This document shows, one piece after another, positions 1 through 7,912 of a stretch of 30,854 nt of DNA. This DNA is from Methanomicrobiales archaeon (GTDB lineage: Archaea; Halobacteriota; Methanomicrobia; Methanomicrobiales; JACTUA01): contig JAJRDC010000293.1 of the NCBI GenBank assembly GCA_028678635.1, positions 1 through 30,854 of the forward strand, given 5' to 3'. The translations under genes were made by a program, and so were the position numbers. Numbering within the stretch: the first letter of the stretch is position 1; the number at the start of each line of letters is the position of its first letter. The notes below the pieces were generated by a model. The model was not told the origin of the DNA. It was given only the letters and a program-made list of their open reading frames with translations, and made no database searches.

Positions 1-824
1 ACCGGTCCTCCACGCTGAGGGAACTCTACTACATCACCGAGGGGTGGAAGCGGGCCAAGTTCGAGACGCAGGACGAATCCAATTACCTGGTGGAGGATCT
101 TGAAATCCTCGCCGACATCCCCCGCGAGGGGTTCCACCTCCGCCCCGAGGAGGACGGGGCCGGCGTCTTCGGCCCCCTGCGCATCAGGGAATCCACCCGG
201 CGCGGCGAGCGGATACTCCACTGCCGGGACGACGTGGGGGAGTCGGGGTACCAGATCCCCAACAACCTGGAGACCGTGGAGCTCTTGGACCACTCGGCGA
301 AGTTCGTCGTGGCCATCGAGACAGGAGGGATGTACGCCCGGCTCATCGAGAACGGGTTCGACGACGACTATCACGCCATCCTGGTTCACCTGAAGGGGCA
401 GCCGGCCCGGTCCACCCGTCGGCTTCTCCACCGGCTGAACGAGCAGTTCCACCTGCCGGTCGTGGTCTTCACCGATGGCGATCCCTGGTCCTACCGGATC
501 TACGCGTCGGTGGCCTACGGGGCCATAAAAAGTGCCCACATGTCCGAGCTCCTGGCCACCCCGGAGGCGAAGTTCCTGGGGGTCCAGCCCACCGACATCC
601 GGGTCTACAACCTCCCCTCCGACCAGCTGACGGAGAAGGACGTGGAGGCATTAAAAGCCGAGCTTACGGACCCCCGGTTTGCCACCGACTACTGGAAGAA
701 GGAGATCTCGCTCCAGCTGGAGATGCACCTGAAGTCAGAGCAGCAGGCCTTTGCCGCCCGGGGCCTGGACTTCGTGACCAAGGAGTACCTGCCCACCCGG
801 CTCGCTGACATGGGTGTGCTCTGA
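1..824 (+). CDS. top6A: DNA topoisomerase VI subunit A, 5'-truncated by window edge
   Basis: Catalytic, Spo11-like subunit of the type IIB topoisomerase that relaxes and decatenates DNA in archaea; it works as an A2B2 complex with subunit B. The frame is already open at base 3, where it reads [15 protein letters not shown], a typical Top6A stretch after the catalytic-tyrosine domain, so the GTG at 90 is not the start. The TOPRIM domain is clear: the acidic residue in [10 protein letters not shown] (about 312-341) and the [10 protein letters not shown] metal-binding DxD motif (about 474-504). The C-terminus ([17 protein letters not shown]) is family-like and ends at TGA 822-824. The catalytic tyrosine lies outside the window. 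It is a housekeeping gene and the only one here unrelated to glycans; it marks the left boundary of the island. Subunit B is expected upstream but is not in view. Confidence 0.95.
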   Translation, partial: RSSTLRELYYITEGWKRAKFETQDESNYLVEDLEILADIPREGFHLRPEEDGAGVFGPLRIRESTRRGERILHCRDDVGESGYQIPNNLETVELLDHSAKFVVAIETGGMYARLIENGFDDDYHAILVHLKGQPARSTRRLLHRLNEQFHLPVVVFTDGDPWSYRIYASVAYGAIKSAHMSELLATPEAKFLGVQPTDIRVYNLPSDQLTEKDVEALKAELTDPRFATDYWKKEISLQLEMHLKSEQQAFAARGLDFVTKEYLPTRLADMGVL

Positions 825-860
825 CCGGTCCTCGTGAGAAATATCGGTGTTGCCACATCC

Positions 861-911
861 TGCCGGCGGGAGGGGGCTCGCCGCGCCCCCTCCCGGACCC
901 TCCCCCCGGCA
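861..911. repeat. GC-rich inverted repeat downstream of top6A
   Basis: GGGAGGGGGC (868-877) and GCCCCCTCCC (885-894) form a perfect 10-bp stem with a 7-nt loop. An outer TGCCGG (861-866) can pair with CCGGCA (906-911). It lies 37 bp after the top6A stop, between convergent genes. It may act as a transcript-end hairpin or be a dispersed palindromic repeat. No T-tract follows, so a classical terminator is not shown. Confidence 0.55.
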
Positions 912-990
912 AGAGGATGGACCACCACAACGGTTTTCTCCCCGTATCTGCTTCAGTTGGGATCAACCGACAGGGGGGGATGCCCACGCG

Positions 991-1019
991 GCGGGGGGCG
1001 GAGCTTGCGGAGCCCCCCA
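991..1019. repeat. second GC-rich inverted repeat in the top6A/SDR gap
   Basis: GGGGGGC (993-999) pairs with GCCCCCC (1012-1018) around a 12-nt loop, GGAGCTTGCGGA. With the palindrome at 861-911 it makes up much of the 283-bp non-coding gap 825-1107; I see no gene in this gap. Its position downstream of two convergent genes fits a transcript-end structure or a repetitive extragenic palindrome. Confidence 0.45.
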
Positions 1020-1107
1020 AGAGCGTCTCACGAGTACGCAGCATATCCGGAAAACCGGCAGGAAACAACGGATGGATTCAGCCGCATGGGGGACCGCATC
1101 ATCAGGC

Positions 1108-2037
1108 TCAGGGGCGGCGGGCCACCGCCAGCATGTCCGTGAGGGATTGTGTCAGGCTGAAAGAGGGGCACCATCCCGTGGTTTCCATGATGAGCCGGTT
1201 GTCGCTCCGCTGGGTGGGGACCGCCACGGGGGGAGGGGTCACCGGGAGATCCACCTGGTAGCTCCTGCCGGTGATCCGTTCAAGATGCATCATCACTTCG
1301 GCCACGGAGTGGCTGCGCCCTGATCCGATATTGAAGGCCTTCCCTGCGCACCGGCCGGCAAACTCCGGGTGGAGCAGGAGAAGCGAGATAGCCTGCGCCA
1401 CGTCCCGGGAGTCCACGAAGTCCCTCCGGGATCCGGTCTCGTCCAGCTGGAGCCGGTCACACACTCCCTTCTCTATGGCCGCCACCTGCGAGACGATGGA
1501 TCCGCAGACAAAGTCCGGTGACTGGCCCGGCCCGATCAGGTTGAAGGGCCGGGCCACCGCCACCGGCTGCCCGTGGACCCGGAACGCAGCCCGGGCCAGG
1601 AGGTCCTGGGCGGCCTTTGCTACCCCGTAGTTCCCGGCCGGGAGCAGGGGAGCCGATTCCGTGATGGGATCCTGGGACGATGCCCCGTACTCTGCGGAGG
1701 ACCCGGCCACCACCACCCGGGCGCCCGGTGCCAGGGACCGGAGGGATTCCAGCAGGTGCCCGGTGGCCACGACGTTGGCCTCCAGGAGCTGGCCCAGGCT
1801 CCCCCGGTTTCTCCCCGCCAGGTGGGCGACGGCATCGGGGGATGCCCTCCGGACCAGCAGGTCCGTCTCCCCCTGGTCCAGGAGGTCTGCCCGCAGGACG
1901 GTGACGCCGGCCGCGGGCTCCGGGACCGTCTGGTGCGCGTGGCAGATCACCTCCACGCCCATGCCGGGAAGGCTCCGGAGGGTCCGGGTCAGGTGGCCGC
2001 CGAGGAACCCGCTCCCCCCGGTGACGAGCACCCTCAT
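1108..2037 (-). CDS. NAD(P)-dependent sugar-nucleotide reductase/epimerase, Rmd-like extended SDR
   Basis: 309-residue extended short-chain dehydrogenase. Visible motifs are the Rossmann GGSGFLG at residues 7-13, the active-site SSAEYG at 113-118 and Y137-GVA-K141 (YxxxK). RPFNLIGPGQSPDF after the active site closely resembles GDP-6-deoxy-4-keto-D-mannose reductases (Rmd), which reduce the 4-keto group of an NDP-6-deoxy-4-ketohexose. Its ATG at 2035-2037 overlaps the stop of the nucleotidyltransferase gene (ATGA), so it is the last gene of a coupled minus-strand run. With the 4,6-dehydratase two genes upstream it could complete an NDP-6-deoxyhexose, but the substrate is inferred. Other epimerase or reductase roles remain possible, because SDR subfamilies are hard to separate by eye. 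Confidence 0.8.
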   Translation of the reverse strand: MRVLVTGGSGFLGGHLTRTLRSLPGMGVEVICHAHQTVPEPAAGVTVLRADLLDQGETDLLVRRASPDAVAHLAGRNRGSLGQLLEANVVATGHLLESLRSLAPGARVVVAGSSAEYGASSQDPITESAPLLPAGNYGVAKAAQDLLARAAFRVHGQPVAVARPFNLIGPGQSPDFVCGSIVSQVAAIEKGVCDRLQLDETGSRRDFVDSRDVAQAISLLLLHPEFAGRCAGKAFNIGSGRSHSVAEVMMHLERITGRSYQVDLPVTPPPVAVPTQRSDNRLIMETTGWCPSFSLTQSLTDMLAVARRP

Positions 2038-2738
2038 GGCAGGAACCGCTCCCGGAACTCCCCGAACTCCTCCATGGCCCTGGCATAGTCGTCCGGTCGC
2101 CCGATGTCCAGCCAGTGGCCGTCAAAGGGATAGCTGAAGACCAGATCCCCCCGCCGGACCATCTCCAGCATCAGCTGGTCAAACCCGAAGGGCTTTCCCC
2201 GGGGAACCCGGGAGAGGATCTCCTTCTGGAAGACGTAGATACCCATGGATACATCGAACCGGTAGTCTGGCTTCTCCCGGAACCCGCGGATCCTCAGGTC
2301 ACTGTCATGCTCCAGCACCCCGAAGTCCACCTTCACCTGGCGGGTGCAGGTGGCGATGGTGGCGAGGGCCCCCTTCTCGCGGTGGGCCCGTATCAGGGCA
2401 CGGTAGTCCAGGTCCGTGAGGATGTCCCCGTTCATTACCATGAAGGTGTCGGCCAGGTCGGGAATCAGGTGGAGGGGTCCTATCGTGCCAAGGGGCTCTG
2501 CCTCGTGGCTGCACCGGATCCGGAGGCCAGGGTGAGGGGTGCCGGCAAGGTAGGCCTGGATCAGCTCGTGCAGGTAGCCGGTGCTGATGATCACGTCCTC
2601 AACACCGGACCTCTCCAGCTGCCGGAGAATCACCTCCAGGATCGGGTGGTCTCCGATGGGCATCAGAGGCTTGGGGAGTACAGTGGTGTAGGGCAGGAGA
2701 CGCCTGCCCCGGCCCCCTGCAAGGATGATGGCCTGCAT
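2034..2738 (-). CDS. sugar-1-phosphate nucleotidyltransferase (GDP-mannose/dTDP-glucose pyrophosphorylase type)
   Basis: 234-residue GT-A-fold nucleotidyltransferase that would join a sugar 1-phosphate to an NTP. The N-terminal signature AIILAGGRGRRL (residues 3-14), then LPKPLMPIGDHPIL and the metal-binding NGD (FMVMNGDILTDLD) are all present, as are FREKP and the C-terminal HWLDIGRPDDY. It has only the catalytic domain: no left-handed beta-helix and no CBS domains, so it differs from GlmU and from PtmE of the Campylobacter GDP-legionaminate route. It starts 9 bp after the upstream 4,6-dehydratase gene, and its stop overlaps the next start. It probably supplies the activated sugar for these two SDR neighbours. 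Base specificity (GTP, UTP or dTTP) cannot be read from the sequence. Confidence 0.85.
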   Translation of the reverse strand: MQAIILAGGRGRRLLPYTTVLPKPLMPIGDHPILEVILRQLERSGVEDVIISTGYLHELIQAYLAGTPHPGLRIRCSHEAEPLGTIGPLHLIPDLADTFMVMNGDILTDLDYRALIRAHREKGALATIATCTRQVKVDFGVLEHDSDLRIRGFREKPDYRFDVSMGIYVFQKEILSRVPRGKPFGFDQLMLEMVRRGDLVFSYPFDGHWLDIGRPDDYARAMEEFGEFRERFLP

Positions 2739-2747
2739 CGGAAACTC

Positions 2748-3737
2748 CTACACCGCGTAGAGGGATGCCTTGTAGGCACCCAGGTGTTCCCTGATCCAGG
2801 CGATCGTCCGGTCCAGCCCCTCTTCCAGGCTGACCTGCGGCTTCCATCCAAGCACGGACCCGGCAAGGGTGGGATCGCAGACAAGCTGCATCACCTCGCT
2901 TCCCTCCGGGCGGACCCGGGACTCTTCTTCAACGAGCGTGGCTCCGGGATTCACGCGGGAGATGATGCGGGCGGCGAGATCGCCGATGGAGACGCCGCGG
3001 CCGGTCCCCGTGTGGATCACCCTCCCCACGGCCCCGTCCACCTCCGCCATCCGCAGGAATGCACGGACGGTATCCTCGACGTAGGTGAGGTCCCGCACCG
3101 GTGCGAGGGATCCGAGGCGGATCGTGTCAGAGGTCAGGGCCTGGGTGATCAGGGTGGGGATCACAGCCCGGGCCGACTGGCGGGGGCCGAAGGTATTGAA
3201 CGGCCGGAGGGTGGCCACCGGGACCCCGAAGGAGCAGCAGTAGGCTTCGGCGATCTTGTCGGCCCCGATCTTGCTCGCCGAGTAGGGAGACTGGGCCTGG
3301 AGGGGATGCCGCTCGTCAATGGGCGTGTACACCGCCGTCCCGTACACCTCGGAGGTGGAGGTGTGGACCACCCTTTCCACCCGGGCGCGGCGGCACGCCT
3401 CCATGACGTGGAGCGTTCCCCTCACGTTGGTATCGACATAGGATCCCGGCGCCACGTAGGAGTAGGGGATCCCGATGAGGGCAGCCAGGTGGAAGACGAT
3501 CTCCTTCCCTTCCACGGCCGCGGCGATGCTGGAGGCGTCGGTGACGTCGCCCAGCACCACCCTGAGCCGGTCGCCGTACTCACCGGCCCGCTCCTCCAGC
3601 ATCCCCCAGTCATTGCGGGCATTGTAGCGGACGAAGGCGGTGACGTCGGCATTCCGTTCCAGGAGCGCGTCCACCAGGTGGCTGCCAATGAAACCCCCGG
3701 CGCCCGTGACCAGCACGCGTGTGCCGTCCCATCTCAT
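2748..3737 (-). CDS. NAD-dependent 4,6-dehydratase, LegB-like extended SDR
   Basis: 329-residue SDR. TGAGGFIG is at residues 11-18, TSTSEVYG at 126-133 and Y152-SAS-K156 form the catalytic core; RPFNTFGPRQSARAVIPT follows. The start (WDGTRVLVTGAGGFIGSHL) and the FVRYNARNDWG segment match LegB-type NAD-dependent 4,6-dehydratases, which turn an NDP-GlcNAc into its 4-keto-6-deoxy form in legionaminic acid or related pathways. It overlaps the upstream glycosyltransferase stop by ATGA (start 3737, stop 3734) and sits directly before the nucleotidyltransferase. The window encodes a second, structurally different 4,6-dehydratase at 20951, so this one may feed a separate deoxysugar finished by the Rmd-like enzyme. 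The family call is good; the exact substrate is inferred. Confidence 0.8.
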   Translation of the reverse strand: MRWDGTRVLVTGAGGFIGSHLVDALLERNADVTAFVRYNARNDWGMLEERAGEYGDRLRVVLGDVTDASSIAAAVEGKEIVFHLAALIGIPYSYVAPGSYVDTNVRGTLHVMEACRRARVERVVHTSTSEVYGTAVYTPIDERHPLQAQSPYSASKIGADKIAEAYCCSFGVPVATLRPFNTFGPRQSARAVIPTLITQALTSDTIRLGSLAPVRDLTYVEDTVRAFLRMAEVDGAVGRVIHTGTGRGVSIGDLAARIISRVNPGATLVEEESRVRPEGSEVMQLVCDPTLAGSVLGWKPQVSLEEGLDRTIAWIREHLGAYKASLYAV

Positions 3738-4810
3738 CGTGTTCGCCCCGCCAGTTCCTCATACTCTTCTTCCACGCCCTGCATTAAAACCTGCCAGTCC
3801 CCGCGGGCCAGGACCGTCTCCCGCGCCCGGGTCCCCAGGGCACGGCGAAGATCCGGGTCCCGGACCAGCCGTAGGATCGCCCCGGCCAGGGCTCCCGGGT
3901 TCCGGGGGGGGATCAGGAGGCCGTTCTCACCATCCCGGATCCATTCGGGGACGCCCCCCACGTCGGTGGCGATGCAGGGCAGCGCCGAGGACATGGCCTC
4001 CAGGAGGGAGACCGGGGTCCCGTCCGACGTGGCCGTGGAGACGAAGAGGTCGGCGCCCCGGAGGTCGGCGGGGACCCGGTCGTAACCGGTCCGGGGGGCA
4101 AGGGTGACGGGGCCGTCGAGATCCAGGTCACTGACATGCGCCTGGATCATCTGCTCCTCGGGCCCATCACCCTTCAGGAGCAGGCGGATGCCTGGTTCCG
4201 CGGCATGCGCCCTGGCAAATCCGTCCACCAGGGTTGTGCTGTCATAGACCGGGAAGAACCCACGGTTGGAGAAGACGGTGACGGGATTCCCGCGGGTATA
4301 GTCCCGGTGATCCGGCGAAAAGGCGGTGGTATCGATCCCGAAGGGCACATGCCGGATCTTCTCCGGCGGGATCCCGTAGTCAGCGATGATCCGCTGACGG
4401 AGGTGCTCCGACACGGCATGTATCCGGTCCACCCGCTCCAGCACCTTGCAGGTAAAGTGCCGGATCAGCCGGCTCTTCGGGGGAAGGATCAGGATATCGT
4501 CCCCCCACGCGGTGACAAGGATCGGGCGCTTCCCGTCATCAGGCAGGTGGAACCCGTACTTGGTGATGAAGTGGGCGTGGACCAGGTCCGGGTCGATCTC
4601 ACGGATCAGGCGCCGGATCCGCAGGTGCCGGGGCCAGAAGGAGAGCCAGAGGTTGCCGGAGAGCGAGGGAATTACGTGCTCGGTGACGCCGGGGAGGGTG
4701 CGGCCCACGGGGTCGTAGGTGATCAGGTGGACCTGGTGGTTCTGGCCGAAGTACTCCGCCCACCGCTGGGTATGGATGGACCGGCCATCGCCGATGATGC
4801 AGAGGTTCAT
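3734..4810 (-). CDS. glycosyltransferase, GT4-like (GT-B fold)
   Basis: 358-residue retaining-type glycosyltransferase that would transfer a sugar from a nucleotide donor to a growing glycan at the cytoplasmic face. The start at 4808-4810 gives MNLCIIGDGRSIHTQRWAEYF, the usual beginning of this family; the open frame continues upstream to 4915, but that part overlaps the preceding cyclase gene and reads as low-quality sequence. The C-terminal donor domain has SDGTPVSLLEAMSSALPCIATDVGGVPEW, the EX7E-type motif, here with Asp instead of the first Glu. HVPFGIDTTAF and LLKGDGPEE are also typical. No transmembrane helix is seen. It is coupled to the following LegB-like gene by a 4-nt overlap. Acceptor and donor are unknown. 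Confidence 0.85.
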   Translation of the reverse strand: MNLCIIGDGRSIHTQRWAEYFGQNHQVHLITYDPVGRTLPGVTEHVIPSLSGNLWLSFWPRHLRIRRLIREIDPDLVHAHFITKYGFHLPDDGKRPILVTAWGDDILILPPKSRLIRHFTCKVLERVDRIHAVSEHLRQRIIADYGIPPEKIRHVPFGIDTTAFSPDHRDYTRGNPVTVFSNRGFFPVYDSTTLVDGFARAHAAEPGIRLLLKGDGPEEQMIQAHVSDLDLDGPVTLAPRTGYDRVPADLRGADLFVSTATSDGTPVSLLEAMSSALPCIATDVGGVPEWIRDGENGLLIPPRNPGALAGAILRLVRDPDLRRALGTRARETVLARGDWQVLMQGVEEEYEELAGRTR

Positions 4811-4889
4811 GCCAGGCGGCTCCCCAGTTCCGTTGGTGCCCGGATCTGATAACCTTCTACGTGCCATGGCCGCCTCGTCCCGGGTTTTA

Positions 4890-5567
4890 TCAGGGTGCGG
4901 GGGATCCGCCTGCATCCTCCAGGAACACCGTCACCGGAACCCCGTCCAGGGGCGCATGGAGCCACGGAAGGATCCGGAGCCGCCCCGTCCGGCCGGTCCA
5001 GGGCACCTGAGAGAGGTCCAGGTCCTCCAGGAGGAGAACGGGGGGGGACCCGCAGAGGAAGGCGCGGTGGCAGGCCCTGCCCTCCTCCCTGTGGAGCGGC
5101 GATGAAATGGAGAGGGTATCGACCCCCAGAAGGCAGAGGGAGGGGCACTTCTTTCGGAGGAAGGGGGGGACCGACGGGTCGATCCAGGGGTACCCTGCCA
5201 CAGGGCGGGCAGCACCGTTCCCACCGGCTGAGACGGTCCGGATCAGGAGCGCCCGGAGGCCCCGGAGATCCCGGACCGCTGTGCCCACATCCCCAGCCGT
5301 GATCGGCTGATCTCCCTGCCGGGGAATGTCCACGCACAGGGCCGGTTCCAGGACCAGTTCGGAACCGCAGACCTCATCGGTGGCGGCACCCCCGGGGCAG
5401 TAGTGCCGGGGTGCATCCAGATGGGTTCCGGAGTGGGAATGGACCGTGATCAGTGATGAACCGGAGGAGTCACCCTTCTCAAGGGACCGGTACGGCACCG
5501 CCGCGGGTGGCGGGGTGCCGGGGTAGAGGGGGGAATCCGGCCGGAGGGACCGGGAGATCCGGATCAC
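4890..5567 (-). CDS. cyclase-family metal-dependent hydrolase (kynurenine formamidase-like)
   Basis: 225-residue protein of the cyclase family (kynurenine formamidase, isatin hydrolase and polyketide cyclase relatives). The diagnostic metal-binding motif HSGTHLDAPRH is at residues 45-55. The C-terminal stretch with CHRAFLCG, then PPVLLLEDLDL, matches the conserved His and Glu region of the family. The start is GTG at 5565-5567, overlapping the stop of the upstream HAD gene (GTGA), so the two are translated together. The family cleaves or forms amide or lactone bonds in small molecules; why it sits in a glycan cluster is not clear. It might remove an N-formyl or other N-acyl group from an amino sugar, which is a guess from context only. 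Confidence 0.8.
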   Translation of the reverse strand: MIRISRSLRPDSPLYPGTPPPAAVPYRSLEKGDSSGSSLITVHSHSGTHLDAPRHYCPGGAATDEVCGSELVLEPALCVDIPRQGDQPITAGDVGTAVRDLRGLRALLIRTVSAGGNGAARPVAGYPWIDPSVPPFLRKKCPSLCLLGVDTLSISSPLHREEGRACHRAFLCGSPPVLLLEDLDLSQVPWTGRTGRLRILPWLHAPLDGVPVTVFLEDAGGSPAP

Positions 5568-6232
5568 GGCACTCTCCCCTCCAGGAACCGGCCCAGCCCT
5601 TCCAGGTCCCGGACCACGGCCACAATCCCTTCCTTTCCGGTGAACGGATCAGGCTCCCCGGGATGGACCCGCGCAGCGAAGGGCACGCCCGCTTCCCGGG
5701 CCGCGCGGTAATCATTCAGCGCGTCGCCCACGAAGAGGACCTGCGGGGGATCCCGGTGTTCCTGTTCCCGGATCACCCGGATGCAGTCCACCTTCCTCCG
5801 GGGAGCCCCGAAAATGCCCCGGAAGTACCGCGCCATCCCCCGCTGCATGATGATGTCGGTGAGTTCCCCTTCCGGAGAGGCCGAGACCACGTAGAGGGGG
5901 GCCCTGCGGGAGAACCGCTCCAGGAACGCCTCCGCCCCTGTGACGTAGGGTGAGGCCAGGACACCGCCGATCACCAGCTCGTGGTACCGTGCACTGAGCC
6001 GGTCGAATTCCCTGTCAGAAAGATCACGATTCAGGATGTGTGCGTAGATGTACCGGAACTTGTCGAACCGGGAAACTCCCGTGTTCTCACGGTGGTGGTC
6101 CACGATCTCGTCCACGTGCTCCGGGACGTCGGAAAAAAGGGTGCGGAAGGCCTCCGTCTTCACACCCACGGATTCAAGGATCACGCCGTCGAAATCCAGG
6201 ACAATGGCCCGGAACAGGTTGTCACGCGCCAA
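5564..6232 (-). CDS. HAD-superfamily phosphatase, phosphoglycolate-phosphatase-like
   Basis: 222-residue HAD hydrolase with all four motifs: nucleophile DFDGVILES (residues 13-21), SASPEGEL as motif II, the Lys in APRRKVDCI as motif III, and FVGDALNDYRAA as motif IV. The alpha-helical cap between motifs I and II is of the C1 beta-phosphoglucomutase/phosphoglycolate phosphatase type. It would dephosphorylate or isomerise a small phosphorylated metabolite, perhaps a sugar phosphate precursor. The only usable start is TTG at 6230-6232, with GGGGGGATC upstream as a possible ribosome site; there is no in-frame ATG or GTG close by. It overlaps the cyclase gene by 4 nt. The substrate is unknown. Confidence 0.8.
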   Translation of the reverse strand: MARDNLFRAIVLDFDGVILESVGVKTEAFRTLFSDVPEHVDEIVDHHRENTGVSRFDKFRYIYAHILNRDLSDREFDRLSARYHELVIGGVLASPYVTGAEAFLERFSRRAPLYVVSASPEGELTDIIMQRGMARYFRGIFGAPRRKVDCIRVIREQEHRDPPQVLFVGDALNDYRAAREAGVPFAARVHPGEPDPFTGKEGIVAVVRDLEGLGRFLEGRVP

Positions 6233-6319
6233 CCGGGATCCCCCCGCGGAAATAGACAGGCAGATGGCACGGATTGTCCCGCCGGTACCGACAGGCCGCC
6301 CCCGGCCCCGTACCTCTGC

Positions 6320-7825
6320 TCATGAAGGCTCCTGGATCCCCCAGACCGTTCGCCGGTATTCCGTGGCCAGCTCGTGGAACGCCCGGTTTCCCTCCTCGGT
6401 ATTGGCCTCTGCCCTCCGGATCTCGGGGAACCGCTCCTCAGGGAACTTCACGTAGAGGGGGAACGTCCGGAGGAGGCCGTTGATCTCCTCCTTCGGGAAC
6501 TGGGGCATGTCCAGGGTGGACTCGACAAGGGTCTGGACCGGGTCGTCGTCCTTCAGGTATCCCTCCCGGATCGCCACCTCCCGGAGGTGGGTGCCATGGT
6601 ACGGCTTGAAGGCAAAGCAGTTGGTGCTGTCGGCACTGAGGGCCCGGTTCAGTCGGATCGTGTCAAAGGCCAGCTCCCGGGTCTCGCCGGGGAACCCGAT
6701 CATGTTGTTCACCGTGACCGGTATCCGGTGCCGGGCAAAGACGGTGAAGGCGTCCAGGACCTGGCGGTTGGTGAAGTGCTTCCGGAGGACCCGCTTCCGG
6801 AACTCCTCGTTCCCGTGCTCGATCCCGACGGAGATCCGGTCGCAGCCCATCTCCTCCAGCATCTGCACCTTCTCGTCGGTGATGGTCTCGACCCGGGACT
6901 GGCACCAGAAGGGCAGATGGATCCGCTCCCTGTAGAGGAGGGCAAACTCCCGGAACCGCCCGGTGTTCATGGCAAGGAACGTCTCCGAGTTGAAGTAGAT
7001 GTACTCGGCCCGGTACTTCTCCACCTGGGATTCCAGTTCCGTGATGATCCGGTTGTTGGTCTTCACCCGGAAGTACTGCCCCCCGCACTCCTTTTTGTAC
7101 AGGGCACGGAGGGAGGGTGCTGCGCAGAAGGTGCAGTGGTACGGGCATCCCCGGTCCACCTCGATGGGGATCATGCGGAAGACCCTGCCCTGCATGGGGC
7201 GGAAGAACCGGGCCTCCTCAAAGAGGGTGAAATCGTTGTACGGGATGGCATCCAGGTCCACCAGAGGGCGCATGGGTGCCTTATCGATCCCGCCGTCCCC
7301 CTTTGTCCAGATATTCGGGATCCCGGCAGGGTTCCCGCAGGCGGCCAGCCGTTCACAGACCTCCGGGAGGGCCTCCTCGCCCTCGCCGAAACAGATCATG
7401 TCGATCTCAGGCCGGCGGAGGATCTCCTCCGGGTTGAGGAGGACGTGGACACCGCCGGCGATCACCGGTATCTCCCGCGTTCCCAGGGAACGGATCAGGC
7501 GGAGGGCCAGGGGGTACGTGTCCTCCACCATGGTGATGGCAATGAGATCGGGCCGGTAGGACCGTACCTTCTCCACGAAGTCGGAAAAGACGTCCGTTTC
7601 CTTGTACCGGATCCCGTAACGTTCCAGGTCAAAGGGACGCACCTGGAGGTACTCCACCCGCCGCTGGTCAATGGACTGCTCCTCCACCGGGTACAGCGTC
7701 GTGTCAAAGAGGGAGACCTCGTACCCCCGCTCCCTCAGGCAGGCCGAGAGGATGGAGATATTGCTGGGGAGGAGGTTCACCATCTGGAGGTTGGGATAGA
7801 CAAGGAGTACCCGGAACGCGGCCAT
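6320..7825 (-). CDS. radical SAM protein with B12-binding-like N-terminal domain
   Basis: 501-residue protein when started at ATG 7823-7825 (MAAFRVLLVYPN). The frame is open to 7879, but the TATA box at 7856-7866 lies inside that extension, so the shorter start is preferred. Residues 1-140 look like a B12-binding Rossmann domain (SNISILSACLRERGYEVSLFD, HVLLNPEEIL). The usual DxHxxG cobalamin motif is missing, so the domain may not bind B12 in the usual base-off/His-on way. The radical SAM core has CPYHCTFC (CX3CX2C) at 227-234 and a GIEHGNEEFRKRVLRKHF segment typical of B12-radical SAM enzymes. It probably carries out a radical methylation or carbon-skeleton change on a glycan or lipid precursor. 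It may head the operon that runs to 1108. The substrate is unknown. Confidence 0.85.
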   Translation of the reverse strand: MAAFRVLLVYPNLQMVNLLPSNISILSACLRERGYEVSLFDTTLYPVEEQSIDQRRVEYLQVRPFDLERYGIRYKETDVFSDFVEKVRSYRPDLIAITMVEDTYPLALRLIRSLGTREIPVIAGGVHVLLNPEEILRRPEIDMICFGEGEEALPEVCERLAACGNPAGIPNIWTKGDGGIDKAPMRPLVDLDAIPYNDFTLFEEARFFRPMQGRVFRMIPIEVDRGCPYHCTFCAAPSLRALYKKECGGQYFRVKTNNRIITELESQVEKYRAEYIYFNSETFLAMNTGRFREFALLYRERIHLPFWCQSRVETITDEKVQMLEEMGCDRISVGIEHGNEEFRKRVLRKHFTNRQVLDAFTVFARHRIPVTVNNMIGFPGETRELAFDTIRLNRALSADSTNCFAFKPYHGTHLREVAIREGYLKDDDPVQTLVESTLDMPQFPKEEINGLLRTFPLYVKFPEERFPEIRRAEANTEEGNRAFHELATEYRRTVWGIQEPS

Positions 7826-7855
7826 GGCATCAGCGTGTACTGTTGGGGGTGTCCG

Positions 7856-7866
7856 GTTATATAGTC
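7856..7866 (-). promoter_or_regulatory. archaeal TATA box for the radical SAM gene
   Basis: GACTATATAAC read on the minus strand, about 35 bp upstream of ATG 7825. Initiation about 25 bp downstream would give a leader of only about 10 nt. It supports the 7825 start over the open-frame start at 7879. Confidence 0.6.
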
Positions 7867-7912
7867 GTAATTCCCGCATGATTCCCTGCCCTGCGCCCGC
7901 AGGAACAGGGGT

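Noticed and set aside
834..1323. Short open frames in and beyond the gap after top6A
   Set aside because: They cross the two GC-rich palindromes and run into the antisense of the Rmd-like gene; no conserved residues and no convincing ribosome site.
2115..4085. 656-codon open frame on the plus strand
   Set aside because: It lies opposite the nucleotidyltransferase, LegB-like and GT4 genes, which have clear motifs. Its translation is Gly/Asp/Pro-rich with no family features; high GC makes stop codons rare on the antisense strand.
6374..7864. 496-codon open frame on the plus strand
   Set aside because: Antisense of the radical SAM gene, whose CX3CX2C core proves the other strand; composition is Val/Gly/Asp-rich without domains.
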